DNA of 64,000 nt from G016756615 sp035556195 (GCA_035556195.1 DATMFK010000064.1:1-64000); one strand, 5' to 3'. Positions 55,303-63,467 are shown, counted from the stretch's first letter. Notes: generated by a model from the letters alone, not told the origin. A program made the numbers and translations.

Positions 55303-55761
55303 ATGCTTGCGAACCCGCGCCATGAGAGCTTCGTCCAGAACATCATCGAGGGCATGCCTGCCTCGCGGGCCTACGTGGCGGCCGGCTTCCGGGCACGCGG
55401 CAACAGCGCCGAAACAGCGGCCGGCCGGCTGTTGCGGAATGTTCAGATAAGCGCCCGTCTTGCCGAATTGCGGGCGAGGCACTCGCGACGGCACGACATC
55501 ACCGTCGACGACATTGTGCGCCAGCTTGATGAAGACCGGGCGCTCGCCCAACGACTCGGGCAGGCTTCCGCCGCCGTACAGGCAACTGTCGCCAAGGCCA
55601 AGATCGCGGGCCTCGTCGTCGATCGCCGCGAAATCGAGACGCACGTCACAAAGCCCATGCGCGAGCCCGGCGACTATCCCAAGCAGATGTCGATTGAGGA
55701 ATGGACGGAGCGCTTCGTGCCGAAGACGCCCGGCAAGCCGGTGCCGGCGAACAAGGCTTGA
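55303..55761 (+). CDS. Terminase small subunit-like protein
   Basis: A 152-residue protein. The start NPRHESFVQNIIEGMPASRA followed by YVAAGFRARGN and RLLRNVQISARLAELRA is the Terminase_2 (XtmA/gp1) pattern: a helix-turn-helix DNA-binding domain used to recognise phage packaging sites. The rest has AKAKIAGLVVDRREIETHV, also seen in these proteins. No large subunit is in the element. In satellites a stand-alone TerS redirects a helper phage's packaging machine. Confidence 0.8.
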   Translation: MLANPRHESFVQNIIEGMPASRAYVAAGFRARGNSAETAAGRLLRNVQISARLAELRARHSRRHDITVDDIVRQLDEDRALAQRLGQASAAVQATVAKAKIAGLVVDRREIETHVTKPMREPGDYPKQMSIEEWTERFVPKTPGKPVPANKA

Positions 55762-55824
55762 GACGCCACCCGGGTTTATGTGAGCTGGCGCGTGCGCCCT
55801 CCCTTGTTTCAATAGCCGCTCGAA

Positions 55825-55956
55825 CGGGCGCGACGTTGTGCCGATTTCGGCCAGCTTGGCGACGGTCGGCGGCCGATCTGCCTCGACTAGAACGTTGAAG
55901 TCAGGCTCCGGAATATTGCAGACGCGCACAGCGGTCTTGATCTGCCGTTTAGACAC
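55825..55956 (-). pseudogene. N-terminal fragment of a mobile-element protein
   Basis: On the minus strand, MSKRQIKTAVRVCNIPEPDF and VEADRPPTVAKLAEIGTTSR resemble the N-terminus of a protein I know from rhizobial plasmids and islands next to replication or methylase genes. After about residue 44 the reading loses the pattern and runs into the antisense of the terminase-like gene. It is probably a relic, not an active gene. Confidence 0.45.
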
Positions 55957-56190
55957 GCCGGCCTAAACGCCAGCTTGGGCATCGGAAACAGCGGCCTGCG
56001 CCGGCCTTGTTTTCCGATGATGGCCGGCCGCCCGGCAGTCCAGTCTGGAACAAAGCCAACAGTTCACTGGCGCGCCGGATGGCTGCGCCTTGAGCGCAGC
56101 GCATAGTTCATGAGATCGCCAACATCCGCCTGCCGCGCGTAGGAGGCGAGCGCGGCCGCGCATAAGTCGGGACGGTTACCCCCTTACGAT

Positions 56191-56214
56191 GTAAAGCAGC
56201 TAAAGGGGCTTTAC
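56191..56214. promoter_or_regulatory. Inverted repeat GTAAAGC...GCTTTAC before the serine recombinase
   Basis: A 7-bp inverted repeat with a 10-bp spacer about 60 bp upstream of the recombinase ATG. Related words TTACCCC and CCCCTTAC lie beside it. Serine resolvases act at inverted-repeat sites near their own gene, so this may be the res site or a repressor site. Confidence 0.4.
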
Positions 56215-56272
56215 AGTTTGCCGTTCAGTATCTACGTGTTTCCGCAGCTTAACACATTTACAAGGATCAACG

Positions 56273-57064
56273 ATGACCGTTTTCGCCTATGCACGCGTCT
56301 CGACCGCGCGGCAGGCCGCCGAAGGCGAAAGCCTCGACGTTCAGCAGCGCCAGATCGCCGGCTATGCCCTGATGCATGGCCTCGCCATCGACGAGACAAT
56401 AGTCGAGGAAGGCGTGTCCGGCTCGGTCCCCGTCTCGGAGCGCCCGGCGGGCGCGGCAATGTTCGCCAAGCTGAAAGATGGCGACATCATTATTGCCTCG
56501 AAGCTTGATCGAATGTTCCGCTCAGCGCTGGACGCCCTGAAGACAGTCGAATTGCTGAAGAAGAGGGGCGTCAAGCTGCATTTGATCGATCTCGGCGGCG
56601 ACGTAGCCGGCAACGGCATCTCGAAGCTTTTTCTGACGATTGCCAGCGCCTTCGCGGAGGCCGAGCGCGACCGCATCCGAGAGCGCATCAGTCAGGTGAA
56701 GTCCGATCAGAAGAAGCGCGGCCGCTTTCTTGGTGGCAGCCGGCCCTTCGGGTATCGGATCGGCAAAGATGGTAAGCTGGTCGAGGATGAGGCCGAACAG
56801 CGGGCCGTTGCCAAAATCCACACCTTGCGCGCCGATGGCCTGTCGCTGCGCGCCATCGCCGACACTCTGGCCAATGACGGCTTTTCGCTCAGCCATGTGG
56901 CCGTGAAGAACGTGCTCGCTCGCCGGCCTGACAATAATGCCAAAGCGTCTAACCCCCCGGCGATCCTCCCGGCCGCTGATGCGCCCGACCACGGTGAGGA
57001 TGTCGAGGATCAAGGTTCGATCTGGGCCGGCGTGCTGCGCAGGCAGGCAATGCGAAAGGGATAG
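56273..57064 (+). CDS. Serine recombinase/resolvase family protein
   Basis: A 263-residue resolvase. The catalytic start is FAYARVSTARQ with nucleophile Ser10, followed by VSGSVPVSERPAG, IIIASKLDRMFRSALD and the long E-helix AFAEAERDRIRERISQVKSD. A C-terminal HTH domain (LSLRAIADTLANDGFSLSHV) and a ~40-residue tail follow. It may resolve multimers of the element or be cargo. The name family (PinR/Tn3-type) cannot be narrowed further. Confidence 0.92.
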   Translation: MTVFAYARVSTARQAAEGESLDVQQRQIAGYALMHGLAIDETIVEEGVSGSVPVSERPAGAAMFAKLKDGDIIIASKLDRMFRSALDALKTVELLKKRGVKLHLIDLGGDVAGNGISKLFLTIASAFAEAERDRIRERISQVKSDQKKRGRFLGGSRPFGYRIGKDGKLVEDEAEQRAVAKIHTLRADGLSLRAIADTLANDGFSLSHVAVKNVLARRPDNNAKASNPPAILPAADAPDHGEDVEDQGSIWAGVLRRQAMRKG

Positions 57065-57373
57065 GCTGGGCCCGTCCCGCCCCGGGTTCATCGGCAGGCG
57101 GGGGGCGGGGGCATTGATGGGGCCCCAAATCCCGGTGCGCTTCTCGGAAAGGTAAGGACTAGGCGACCCACCTGCTGTTGCGTCGGCTTTTCCCATATTC
57201 TGGGTAAAGCAGCGTCAGTGGGCTGCGTCCGGGGCGGCGCTAGGGTCGGAATTTAGTGGCATCTCCACAGTTTCTTGAACGGGCTCATTCTATGATTGCA
57301 GTCACAGCGGCGCTTGCCCAATCGGCAATCTGCTAGCATTCTGTGCTTGTCTACATGACTTCGGGGGGCGAAA
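57065..57373. other. Gap before the cargo gene pair
   Basis: 309 bp with G-rich runs near 57100 and no gene that I can support. The promoter of the following gene pair must lie in the right part. A sharp change in base composition at about 57230 suggests that a piece of different origin begins there. Confidence 0.4.
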
Positions 57374-57919
57374 ATGCGTCTACTTTTTCTTCTTTTTTTG
57401 GTGGCTGTGATCGCCGGGTCAGAGGCCTCGGCTCAAGAGGCGCAATCGGAGAACAGTCCGGTCATTATACCAGAACGACTGCAGTTGCTTGCGACGCAGC
57501 TCCCCGTTGCCAGCAGGCTTGGCATAGATTGGCAGCAAGCCAGCACCGCCGACATAACGAAGTATGTCGGATTTCTAGCCTCGACAGCTGTTTTGGCGAA
57601 AGACATGGCCAAGCGCAACGAACGTTCAACACCGACCGACGACGACTTTCTTGCGGCGTTAACTCTTCAATGTATTTGGCCGCCCAACAAGCCGCCATTC
57701 GTTGAAAGGTACTGGCCAGATCAGGTCGCAGCTTTCTTCGACGTGAACGTTCGCAACGCCTTGCGCGAAGCGGTTGGTCCTGTCGGATGGGACATCCCGG
57801 CGGTCCTCGGAAAATACGGCAAGGAACAGTTCGCTGCTGAAGGTGGATTTCTACCTTTAAACGAGAACGAATATTTCGACCAAGTTTTCGACCCGCGTCA
57901 CTTACCGGCTACTAAGTGA
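57374..57919 (+). CDS. Secreted hypothetical protein, cargo gene 1
   Basis: A 181-residue protein with a signal peptide (MRLLFLLFLVAVIAGSEASA). The mature part is helical and soluble, with ITKYVGFLASTAVLAKDMAK, one Cys (LQCIWPPNKPPFVERYWPD) and a C-terminal FDPRHLPATK. I do not recognise a family. Its stop overlaps the next start (GTGATG), so the pair is co-translated. Base use is less GC-rich than the replication genes. Confidence 0.7.
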   Translation: MRLLFLLFLVAVIAGSEASAQEAQSENSPVIIPERLQLLATQLPVASRLGIDWQQASTADITKYVGFLASTAVLAKDMAKRNERSTPTDDDFLAALTLQCIWPPNKPPFVERYWPDQVAAFFDVNVRNALREAVGPVGWDIPAVLGKYGKEQFAAEGGFLPLNENEYFDQVFDPRHLPATK

Positions 57920-58428
57920 TGGCACACTTCGCGGCGTTGCTTGTGGCTACAATACAGTCCTGGCCTTTGATCGAGGCGTTCTTACTTGCCTTTTGGCTGA
58001 AGAGCATTCTGGCCGCTTGGCGCAATGCCGACAGCACCAAAGAAGATGACGTCGAGGAGAGACACCTGGGAGCTGACGTAATTCTCGCCCAGCTTAATGG
58101 CGTCATCACTGGGAGTTCAATCATCGTTGCAGGCATTGGTGCCTTCCTCGCGATCAGCGAAGGAGTGTCGCCTCCCGCATCATGGAATTTCAGATGGGCA
58201 GCGTGCTACTCGATCCTAGGGATGGCCCTGGCAATGTATACGTTAGGTACGCTGCCATCTCGCGCCCCGACCCAGAACTTCGTTCGCTCAAAAGCGGTGG
58301 CTGTCCTCTGTTCAATAGCACTCTTCTTTGCCTTGGTGGGCGGGGGCAGATTTGCCATGGGAGCAATAGTTTCAATAGAAAGGCCCAAGCCTCCGGCCCT
58401 CTCGGCGCCCACGGCGGCTTTGCCGTGA
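57919..58428 (+). CDS. Hypothetical four-helix membrane protein, cargo gene 2
   Basis: A 169-residue protein with four hydrophobic helices (about residues 4-31, 60-83, 91-112 and 124-150). Between helices 1 and 2 is a charged cytoplasmic loop (NADSTKEDDVEERHLGADVI). No family is recognised. It is coupled to the secreted protein gene. A two-gene unit with an exported protein and a small membrane protein near the end of a satellite-like element is a typical place for defence or exclusion functions; this is inference. Confidence 0.7.
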   Translation: MAHFAALLVATIQSWPLIEAFLLAFWLKSILAAWRNADSTKEDDVEERHLGADVILAQLNGVITGSSIIVAGIGAFLAISEGVSPPASWNFRWAACYSILGMALAMYTLGTLPSRAPTQNFVRSKAVAVLCSIALFFALVGGGRFAMGAIVSIERPKPPALSAPTAALP

Positions 58429-58846
58429 AACACAGCCAGCGATGCTTAGAGTGTATTGCATATCCCCTATCCCCCACGACCCCCAGTTGATCGTGAGGGA
58501 ATTTCACCAGTTCCGCAATGTTTTTAGCCTTGCTTCATGTTCAGCAGTCGCTGGGCGTGCGCGATAAATACGGGGCACCAAAAGTTCCAAACGGCGACTA
58601 CGGAACGCATCGACCGAGACGACCCGCGTTAGGAGCACAATCGTCCTCCAGCTCTGCTGACACGGCGGGAAAACATCGGGAAGTACGGAACGCTGATAAA
58701 CCTCGGAACATCGGATCAAGAGGGCCGATGCAACAACGCTCACGCGATCTAGGAGGCATTACGTCGTGCGGTCCAATAACGTCGCCGGCACAGACTTTGA
58801 GCAATCCCAAGGCCGAGGGAAACAACCACTCTGAGGATGATTGCCG
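58429..58846. other. Gap without a supported gene
   Basis: 418 bp between the convergent cargo pair and the VapB-like gene. It holds CCCCACGACCCCCAGTTGAT and a partial complementary GATCGTGAGG, which could form a weak hairpin. Short frames on both strands show no domain. Nothing else is seen. Confidence 0.4.
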
Positions 58847-59338
58847 TCAGTGGCCATTCTTTTTTCGGGCATCAATTATGAGCTGCGCCTCGCGTAGGAC
58901 CTGCTTGGCCTTGGCGACAATTTCCGGCTGGAAGAGATGAGAGAACCGCTCATCTGCGATCCAGCGTTCGACTGCCAGATCGAGACGATCGTTGTCGATC
59001 AGGAACCGCAGGCCGTCAGTGCCCTTGGCAGCCATCTGCTGGAGGGCGTCGACGATGCCGCGCTCCCGGATCATGCGGGGCATGTAGCCTGTGCTCGAAC
59101 GCTGACCGAGCTTCTCCTCGCGCAGGCGCTTATAGGCGACCAGATCGCGGCGGATGATCGCTTCAAGTTCGTCCTCGCTTCCTGGGCCCGTGGGCTCCGG
59201 CGGCGCAATGTCAATGTTACGGCGGGCAAGGGCCTCATCGACAGCAAGTTCGACGGTCTCGACGAGACCGAGGCTGAGTGCTTCGGAGAGCCGGCGTATT
59301 TTGGCGTCGGTAATTGGGTTGGCGATGTGGATTGCCAT
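58847..59338 (-). CDS. VapB-like antitoxin-domain protein without toxin partner
   Basis: A 163-residue protein. The first ~40 residues (IANPITDAKIRRLSEALSLG then LVETVELAVDEALAR) match the ribbon-helix-helix VapB family (PSK-type). The rest is longer than usual: an acidic linker and a helical C-terminal part ending VLREAQLIIDARKKNGH. AAGGATACC precedes the ATG. No VapC/PIN gene or other toxin lies beside it, so it is an orphan regulator or a protein of the element that borrows this DNA-binding fold. Confidence 0.7.
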   Translation of the reverse strand: MAIHIANPITDAKIRRLSEALSLGLVETVELAVDEALARRNIDIAPPEPTGPGSEDELEAIIRRDLVAYKRLREEKLGQRSSTGYMPRMIRERGIVDALQQMAAKGTDGLRFLIDNDRLDLAVERWIADERFSHLFQPEIVAKAKQVLREAQLIIDARKKNGH

Positions 59339-59639
59339 GTTGGTATCCTTTCGGCGGAGCGATCATTGAACGCGCGATACATAGAGAAGATATGGCATAA
59401 TAGCAAGAGACTGTATGCGAGAATAGTTTGCCTAAATTCGGCCGGCCTTGCCCGAACAGCCCAACTCGCCACACCCCACTTGGGTATTGGTCGAATAAAC
59501 GCGACGCGGCTCCGATTGGAGCCTTGGAACGCAGCTTGGTGCTGCGCATGACATGGCGAGGCGGCGGCTTCCCAAAAGGACGGTGCCTACTCGATTATGC
59601 GGCAGGCTGTCGCGGGGCTGGGCCGTCAATCGTATGTCG
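59339..59639. other. Right-end spacer of the element
   Basis: 301 bp between the VapB-like gene start and the right arm repeats. It should contain the VapB promoter, for example TTGCTATTATGCCATAT on the minus strand. No gene is visible. Confidence 0.4.
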
Positions 59640-59663
59640 AAGGTGCAAGCAAAGGTGCAAGCA
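59640..59663 (+). repeat. Tandem 12-bp repeats, probable integrase arm-binding sites (right)
   Basis: Two abutting copies of AAGGTGCAAGCA (59640-59651 and 59652-59663), identical in sequence and orientation to 49383-49406. They are 54 bp from the attR core. In the circular form both pairs would flank the core at 54 bp and 140 bp. Confidence 0.75.
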
Positions 59664-59716
59664 GTTTCCGAAATCGAGAAAAAACGGAAGCGATAACAAT
59701 GCTTTAGGCAGCAATG

Positions 59717-59731
59717 CTGGCGGAGAGGGGG
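59717..59731 (+). repeat. attR core of the integrated element
   Basis: CTGGCGGAGAGGGGG, the second copy of the core, which is the 3' end of the tRNA-Ser gene on the minus strand. It keeps the tRNA gene complete after integration. Confidence 0.85.
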
Positions 59732-59807
59732 GGATTCGAACCCCCGATACCCTTGCGAGTATGCCGCATTTCGAGTGCGGTGCATTCAACCACTCTGCCA
59801 CCTCTCC
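59718..59807 (-). tRNA. tRNA-Ser (anticodon CGA)
   Basis: 90 bases including an encoded CCA. The acceptor stem GGAGAGG pairs with CCTCTCC; the anticodon stem CCGCA/TGCGG encloses loop CTCGAAA with anticodon CGA (codon UCG); the long variable arm (CATACTCGCAAGGGTATC) is typical of serine tRNAs; the T arm is GGGGG-TTCGAAT-CCCCC. Its 3' end is the integration site of the element to the left. Confidence 0.97.
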
Positions 59808-60098
59808 GCGGGGCGTGGTTCGCCGTTGCCGGCGCGGCGCACTAGATAACGGGTGGGCGGTCGCGCCGCAAGGGGCTTCGGACGCCTTTTTCACCGCCTT
59901 TGCCTTGACTTGAGGGCAGGGCTGCGTTAGGGACGGCCAACATCCGGCGTGGAGTCCCTCCGCGCCGGTTGTTCTTTGATCCCGGAACTCGTTCTTTGAC
60001 CAAGAATCGGTCCGGACAACCGAAACCGACTGACAAAAAGACGGTCCGGTCCGCCCCGGGCGGATCAACAAGACCGACCGAACAGCGAAAGGCAAGAA

Positions 60099-60551
60099 AT
60101 GTTCGCAGTCATCAAAACGGGCGGGAAGCAGTATCGCGTCGCCGCCAACGACCTCTTGAAGGTCGAGAAGGTCGCCGGCAATGCCGGTGACATCGTGGAA
60201 TTCGCGGAAGTCCTCGCCGTCGGCGAAGGCGACCAGGCAGAGATCGGCGCGCCCTTCGTGGCCGGCGCCGTCGTCACCGCCGAGGTCGTCGAGCAGGGCA
60301 AGGCGCCGACGGTGCTGGCGTTCAAGAAGCGCCGCCGCCAGAATTCGCGCCGCACCCGCGGCCATCGCCAGCTGCTCACCACCATCCGGATCTCCGAGAT
60401 CCTGACCGGTGGCGCGAAGCCGAGCAAGGCCGCCGCGGTCAAGAATGAAGCTGCTTCCGAGGCTCAGACGGAGACCGCTCCGGGGGCCGAAAAGAAGCCC
60501 GCCAAGAAGGCAGCGCCGAAAAAGGCTGCAGCCCCGGCGGAATCAGAGTAA
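60099..60551 (+). CDS. rplU: 50S ribosomal protein L21
   Basis: A 150-residue L21. The family core is MFAVIKTGGKQYRVAANDLL and LAFKKRRRQNSRRTRGHRQL. After residue ~103 an Ala/Lys/Glu-rich tail of ~45 residues follows, as in other rhizobia. It is the first gene of the rplU-rpmA operon. The 290-bp leader after the divergent tRNA gene contains two GTTCTTTGA words and an inverted GGTCCGG/CCGGACC that could be regulatory. GAAAGG precedes the ATG. Confidence 0.97.
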   Translation: MFAVIKTGGKQYRVAANDLLKVEKVAGNAGDIVEFAEVLAVGEGDQAEIGAPFVAGAVVTAEVVEQGKAPTVLAFKKRRRQNSRRTRGHRQLLTTIRISEILTGGAKPSKAAAVKNEAASEAQTETAPGAEKKPAKKAAPKKAAAPAESE

Positions 60552-60573
60552 GAAGGCCTGAAGGAGTACACCG

Positions 60574-60843
<270 letters not shown>

Positions 60844-60915
60844 CCGGTACCGCACCACAACACCGGCACCCATCTTCGGGGACCGGTGTCCGGGCAGAAT
60901 CCGGAAAAGGAACAG

Positions 60916-60944
60916 GGGAGATGGGCGACCATCTCCCTTTTTTT
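60916..60944 (+). terminator. Rho-independent terminator after rplU-rpmA
   Basis: A perfect 9-bp stem GGGAGATGG/CCATCTCCC with loop GCGA and seven T residues. It ends the ribosomal protein operon and stands 17 bp before the next ATG, so the acetyltransferase depends on readthrough or its own promoter. Confidence 0.93.
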
Positions 60945-60961
60945 CGTCCGGAGGAACGGCA

Positions 60962-61507
60962 ATGCATATTCTGGTCACGCGGCGGCTGACATTGCGGCAG
61001 CCCATCACGCTCGATGCCGAAGACATCGCACTGTGGCTCTCGAATTGGGCCGTGGCGCGCATGCTCGCTCGCGTGCCGTTCCCCTATGCCCAAAACGACG
61101 CGGAGGACTGGATCTCCAGCCTCCGCGACGACCCCGACGCGATCGTCTACACCATCCATCGCGAGCGGCTGATCGGCATCGTCTCGATCGAAGGCGAGGG
61201 GCCGGAGCCCGAGCTCGGCTATTGGCTCGCCGAACCCTGGCACGGCCGCGGCTTCATGACGGAAGCGGCCCGGGCGCTGATCGGCCATGCCTTCGCGACG
61301 CGGGGCATAAATGCCGTCCGTTCGTCCGCCTTCGCCGACAACCCGGCTTCGCTGCGCGTGCAGCAGAAGCTCGGCTTCGATATCTGCGGCGGTGGAACGG
61401 CCTGGTCGGTGCCGCGCAACGAAATGGTCAATCTCGTGAAGACGCGGCTGGCCAGATCCGCCTTCGAAGGCGTGGCAACAACGCTTCCGGCGGCCCACGC
61501 AGCCTGA
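60962..61507 (+). CDS. GNAT family N-acetyltransferase (RimJ/RimL type)
   Basis: A 181-residue acetyltransferase. It has LVTRRLTLRQPITLDAEDIA at the start, GYWLAEPWHGRGFMTEAARA for the acetyl-CoA loop (Q/RxxGxG/A type) and ADNPASLRVQQKLGFDICGG. GGAGGAACGGCA precedes the ATG. Two such genes between rpmA and obgE are standard in Rhizobiales; the substrate may be a ribosomal or other protein N-terminus. Confidence 0.92.
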   Translation: MHILVTRRLTLRQPITLDAEDIALWLSNWAVARMLARVPFPYAQNDAEDWISSLRDDPDAIVYTIHRERLIGIVSIEGEGPEPELGYWLAEPWHGRGFMTEAARALIGHAFATRGINAVRSSAFADNPASLRVQQKLGFDICGGGTAWSVPRNEMVNLVKTRLARSAFEGVATTLPAAHAA

Positions 61508-61515
61508 ACCAGTGG

Positions 61516-61602
61516 CCTGGATGTTGACACATCCAGGCCGCCTCAATCGCCGGCGCGGCCTATCCAGGCCGCTTGGCTTTCGCGCCAACGGGCGCGGCGC
61601 GC
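61516..61602 (-). repeat. Intergenic repeat element, family 2 (copy B)
   Basis: About 87 bp between the two acetyltransferase genes, nearly identical to the complement of 24751-24839. It has the hairpin CCTGGATGT-TGAC-ACATCCAGG and CCGCTTGGCTTTCGCGCCAA. It is non-coding, but it lies in an open frame upstream of the second acetyltransferase. Confidence 0.85.
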
Positions 61603-61643
61603 GGTTGAATGTTCGACCCGAAACGCAAGACGAGGTGATTGCG

Positions 61644-62237
61644 ATGATCAGGGAAATGGATGACGAATTCGCGGACGAAAGTACGGCGATAGATTGCCCG
61701 GTGCTGGTCACCGAGCGGCTCGTGATGCGGCCGCCGCACGAGCAGGACATGCCGGATCTGGCCATTCTCGCCAACAACCGGCGCGTCGCGGAAATGCTGT
61801 CGCGAATGCCGCATCCCTATGGCGAGGCGGAGGCGCGCGCCTTCATCGCCATGGCGGCCGAGAAGGGCCGCGCCGGATGCTCCTATGCCGTCACGCTGGC
61901 CGAGACCGGCGCCTTCGTCGGCTGTGCCGGGCTCAATGCCACCGACCGCGGGCTGGAAGTCGGCTACTGGATCGGCGAGCCCTACTGGAACCGCGGCTAC
62001 GCGACCGAGGCGGCGCACGCGTTGGTGGACCTGGCCTTCCGGGCCACCAACGTCGCCGAGCTCCACGTCTCCTGCCGGGTCATCAACCCGGCCTCGCGCC
62101 GGGTGATCCACAAATGCGGCTTCCAGTACGCCGGACAGGGCATGCTGAATTCGCTGGTGGCCGGCCAGGTTCCCGTCGAACGCTATCGGCTGGACAGGAA
62201 GACGTGGGTGAGCTTGAGGAGCTGGGGAAGTTTGTGA
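61644..62237 (+). CDS. GNAT family N-acetyltransferase (RimJ/RimL type)
   Basis: A 197-residue acetyltransferase with VLVTERLVMRPPHEQDMPDL, YWIGEPYWNRGYATEAAHAL and CRVINPASRRVIHKCGFQYA. The ATG at 61644 has GAGGTG 7 bases before it; the frame is open to 61512 but only through the repeat. It is a paralogue of the preceding gene. Confidence 0.92.
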   Translation: MIREMDDEFADESTAIDCPVLVTERLVMRPPHEQDMPDLAILANNRRVAEMLSRMPHPYGEAEARAFIAMAAEKGRAGCSYAVTLAETGAFVGCAGLNATDRGLEVGYWIGEPYWNRGYATEAAHALVDLAFRATNVAELHVSCRVINPASRRVIHKCGFQYAGQGMLNSLVAGQVPVERYRLDRKTWVSLRSWGSL

Positions 62238-62429
62238 GCGAATGGTGAGTAGCGAATAGGGAAGAGGAGGTGTCACACTTTCCCGTGCGTGATCCATCCC
62301 TTCGCTATTCGCGACGCGTGGAACCTTCTCCTCACCGCCCCCATATCGGCTCAAACCACTATCGCCGAAGCTGTTCAATCCGAATCGGAAAATGCTAGAG
62401 GACGACTGTTCCAGAAAGACCGCAGCACG

Positions 62430-63467
62430 ATGAAATTTCTCGACCAGGCCAAAGTCTATATCCGATCCGGCGACGGGGGCGCGGGCGCGGTGTCGTTCCG
62501 CCGCGAGAAATTCATCGAGTTCGGCGGTCCGGACGGCGGCGATGGCGGTCGCGGCGGCGATGTCTGGGCCGAAGCCGTCGACGGGCTCAACACGCTGATC
62601 GACTACCGCTACCAGCAGCATTTCCGGGCGAAGACCGGGGTGCACGGCATGGGCCGCAACCGGACCGGCGCAAAAGGCGCCGACGTCACGCTGAAAGTGC
62701 CGGTCGGCACCCAGATCTACGAGGAAGACAACGAGACGCTGATCTGCGACCTGACGGAGGTCGGCCAGCGCTTCCGCCTCGCCGCGGGCGGCAATGGCGG
62801 TTTCGGCAACCAGCATTTCAAGACCTCGACGAACCAGGCGCCGCGCCGCGCCAATCCGGGTCTCCCCGGGGAGGAGCGCACCATCTGGCTGCGCCTGAAG
62901 CTGATCGCCGATGCCGGGCTCGTCGGCCTTCCCAATGCCGGCAAGTCGACCTTCCTCGCGGCTGTCACGGCGGCCAAGCCGAAGATCGCCGACTATCCCT
63001 TCACCACGCTCCACCCCGGCCTCGGGGTCGCCCGCATCGATGCGCGCGAATTCGTGCTGGCCGATATTCCCGGCCTGATCGAGGGCGCGCATCAGGGCGT
63101 CGGTATCGGCGATCGCTTCCTCGGCCATGTCGAGCGCACCCGTGTCCTGCTCCACCTCGTCTCGGCACAGGAGGAAAACCCGGGCAAGGCCTACAAGACG
63201 GTGCGCGGCGAGCTCGATGCCTATGGGCACGGGCTGGCGGAGAAGCCGGAGATCGTCGCGCTCAGCCAGGTCGATACGCTCGACGCCGAGGCGCGCAAGA
63301 AGAAAGCCGCTTCGCTGAAGCGAGCGGCGGGCAGGGCGCCGTTCCTTCTGTCGGCCGTCACCGGCGAAGGCGTCGAGGCGGTGCTGCGCGCGCTGGCCGC
63401 GGAGATCCACGATGCCCGCGACGCAGAGCGGCCGGCCGAGCCGGATGCGCGGTGGAAGCTTTCGTGA
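62430..63467 (+). CDS. obgE: GTPase ObgE/CgtA
   Basis: A 345-residue GTPase. The glycine-rich Obg domain (GDGGAGAVSFRREKFIEFGG and PDGGDGGRGGDV) is followed by a G domain with GLPNAGKST (G1), DYPFTTLHPG (G2), DIPGLIEGAHQG (G3) and SQVDTLD at the G4 place. It acts in 50S ribosome assembly and stress control. The ATG at 62430 begins MKFLDQAKVY, the family start; the upstream frame from 62289 is not used. Confidence 0.97.
   Translation: MKFLDQAKVYIRSGDGGAGAVSFRREKFIEFGGPDGGDGGRGGDVWAEAVDGLNTLIDYRYQQHFRAKTGVHGMGRNRTGAKGADVTLKVPVGTQIYEEDNETLICDLTEVGQRFRLAAGGNGGFGNQHFKTSTNQAPRRANPGLPGEERTIWLRLKLIADAGLVGLPNAGKSTFLAAVTAAKPKIADYPFTTLHPGLGVARIDAREFVLADIPGLIEGAHQGVGIGDRFLGHVERTRVLLHLVSAQEENPGKAYKTVRGELDAYGHGLAEKPEIVALSQVDTLDAEARKKKAASLKRAAGRAPFLLSAVTGEGVEAVLRALAAEIHDARDAERPAEPDARWKLS

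Larger units (their letters stand above)
49229..59731. mobile_element. Integrated genetic element in tRNA-Ser(CGA), phage-satellite-like
   Basis: A 10.5 kb element bounded by the 15-bp direct repeat CTGGCGGAGAGGGGG: at 49229-49243 (attL) and 59717-59731 (attR, inside the 3' end of the tRNA gene). It carries, in order, a tyrosine integrase, an AlpA-like regulator, two small genes, a DNA primase, a RepA-like helicase, two unknown genes, a terminase-small-subunit-like protein, a serine recombinase, a secreted/membrane pair and a VapB-like protein. No capsid, tail, conjugation or large terminase genes are present. Satellites of the PICI group have a similar make-up; a non-conjugative mobilisable island is the alternative. 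Confidence 0.85.

Noticed and set aside
58504..58743. 79-codon minus-strand frame in the gap before the VapB-like gene
   Set aside because: No ribosome site, no domain and no link to neighbouring genes.
59595..60365. 256-codon minus-strand frame across the tRNA and rplU
   Set aside because: It runs through a tRNA gene and the antisense of rplU, so it cannot be a real gene.
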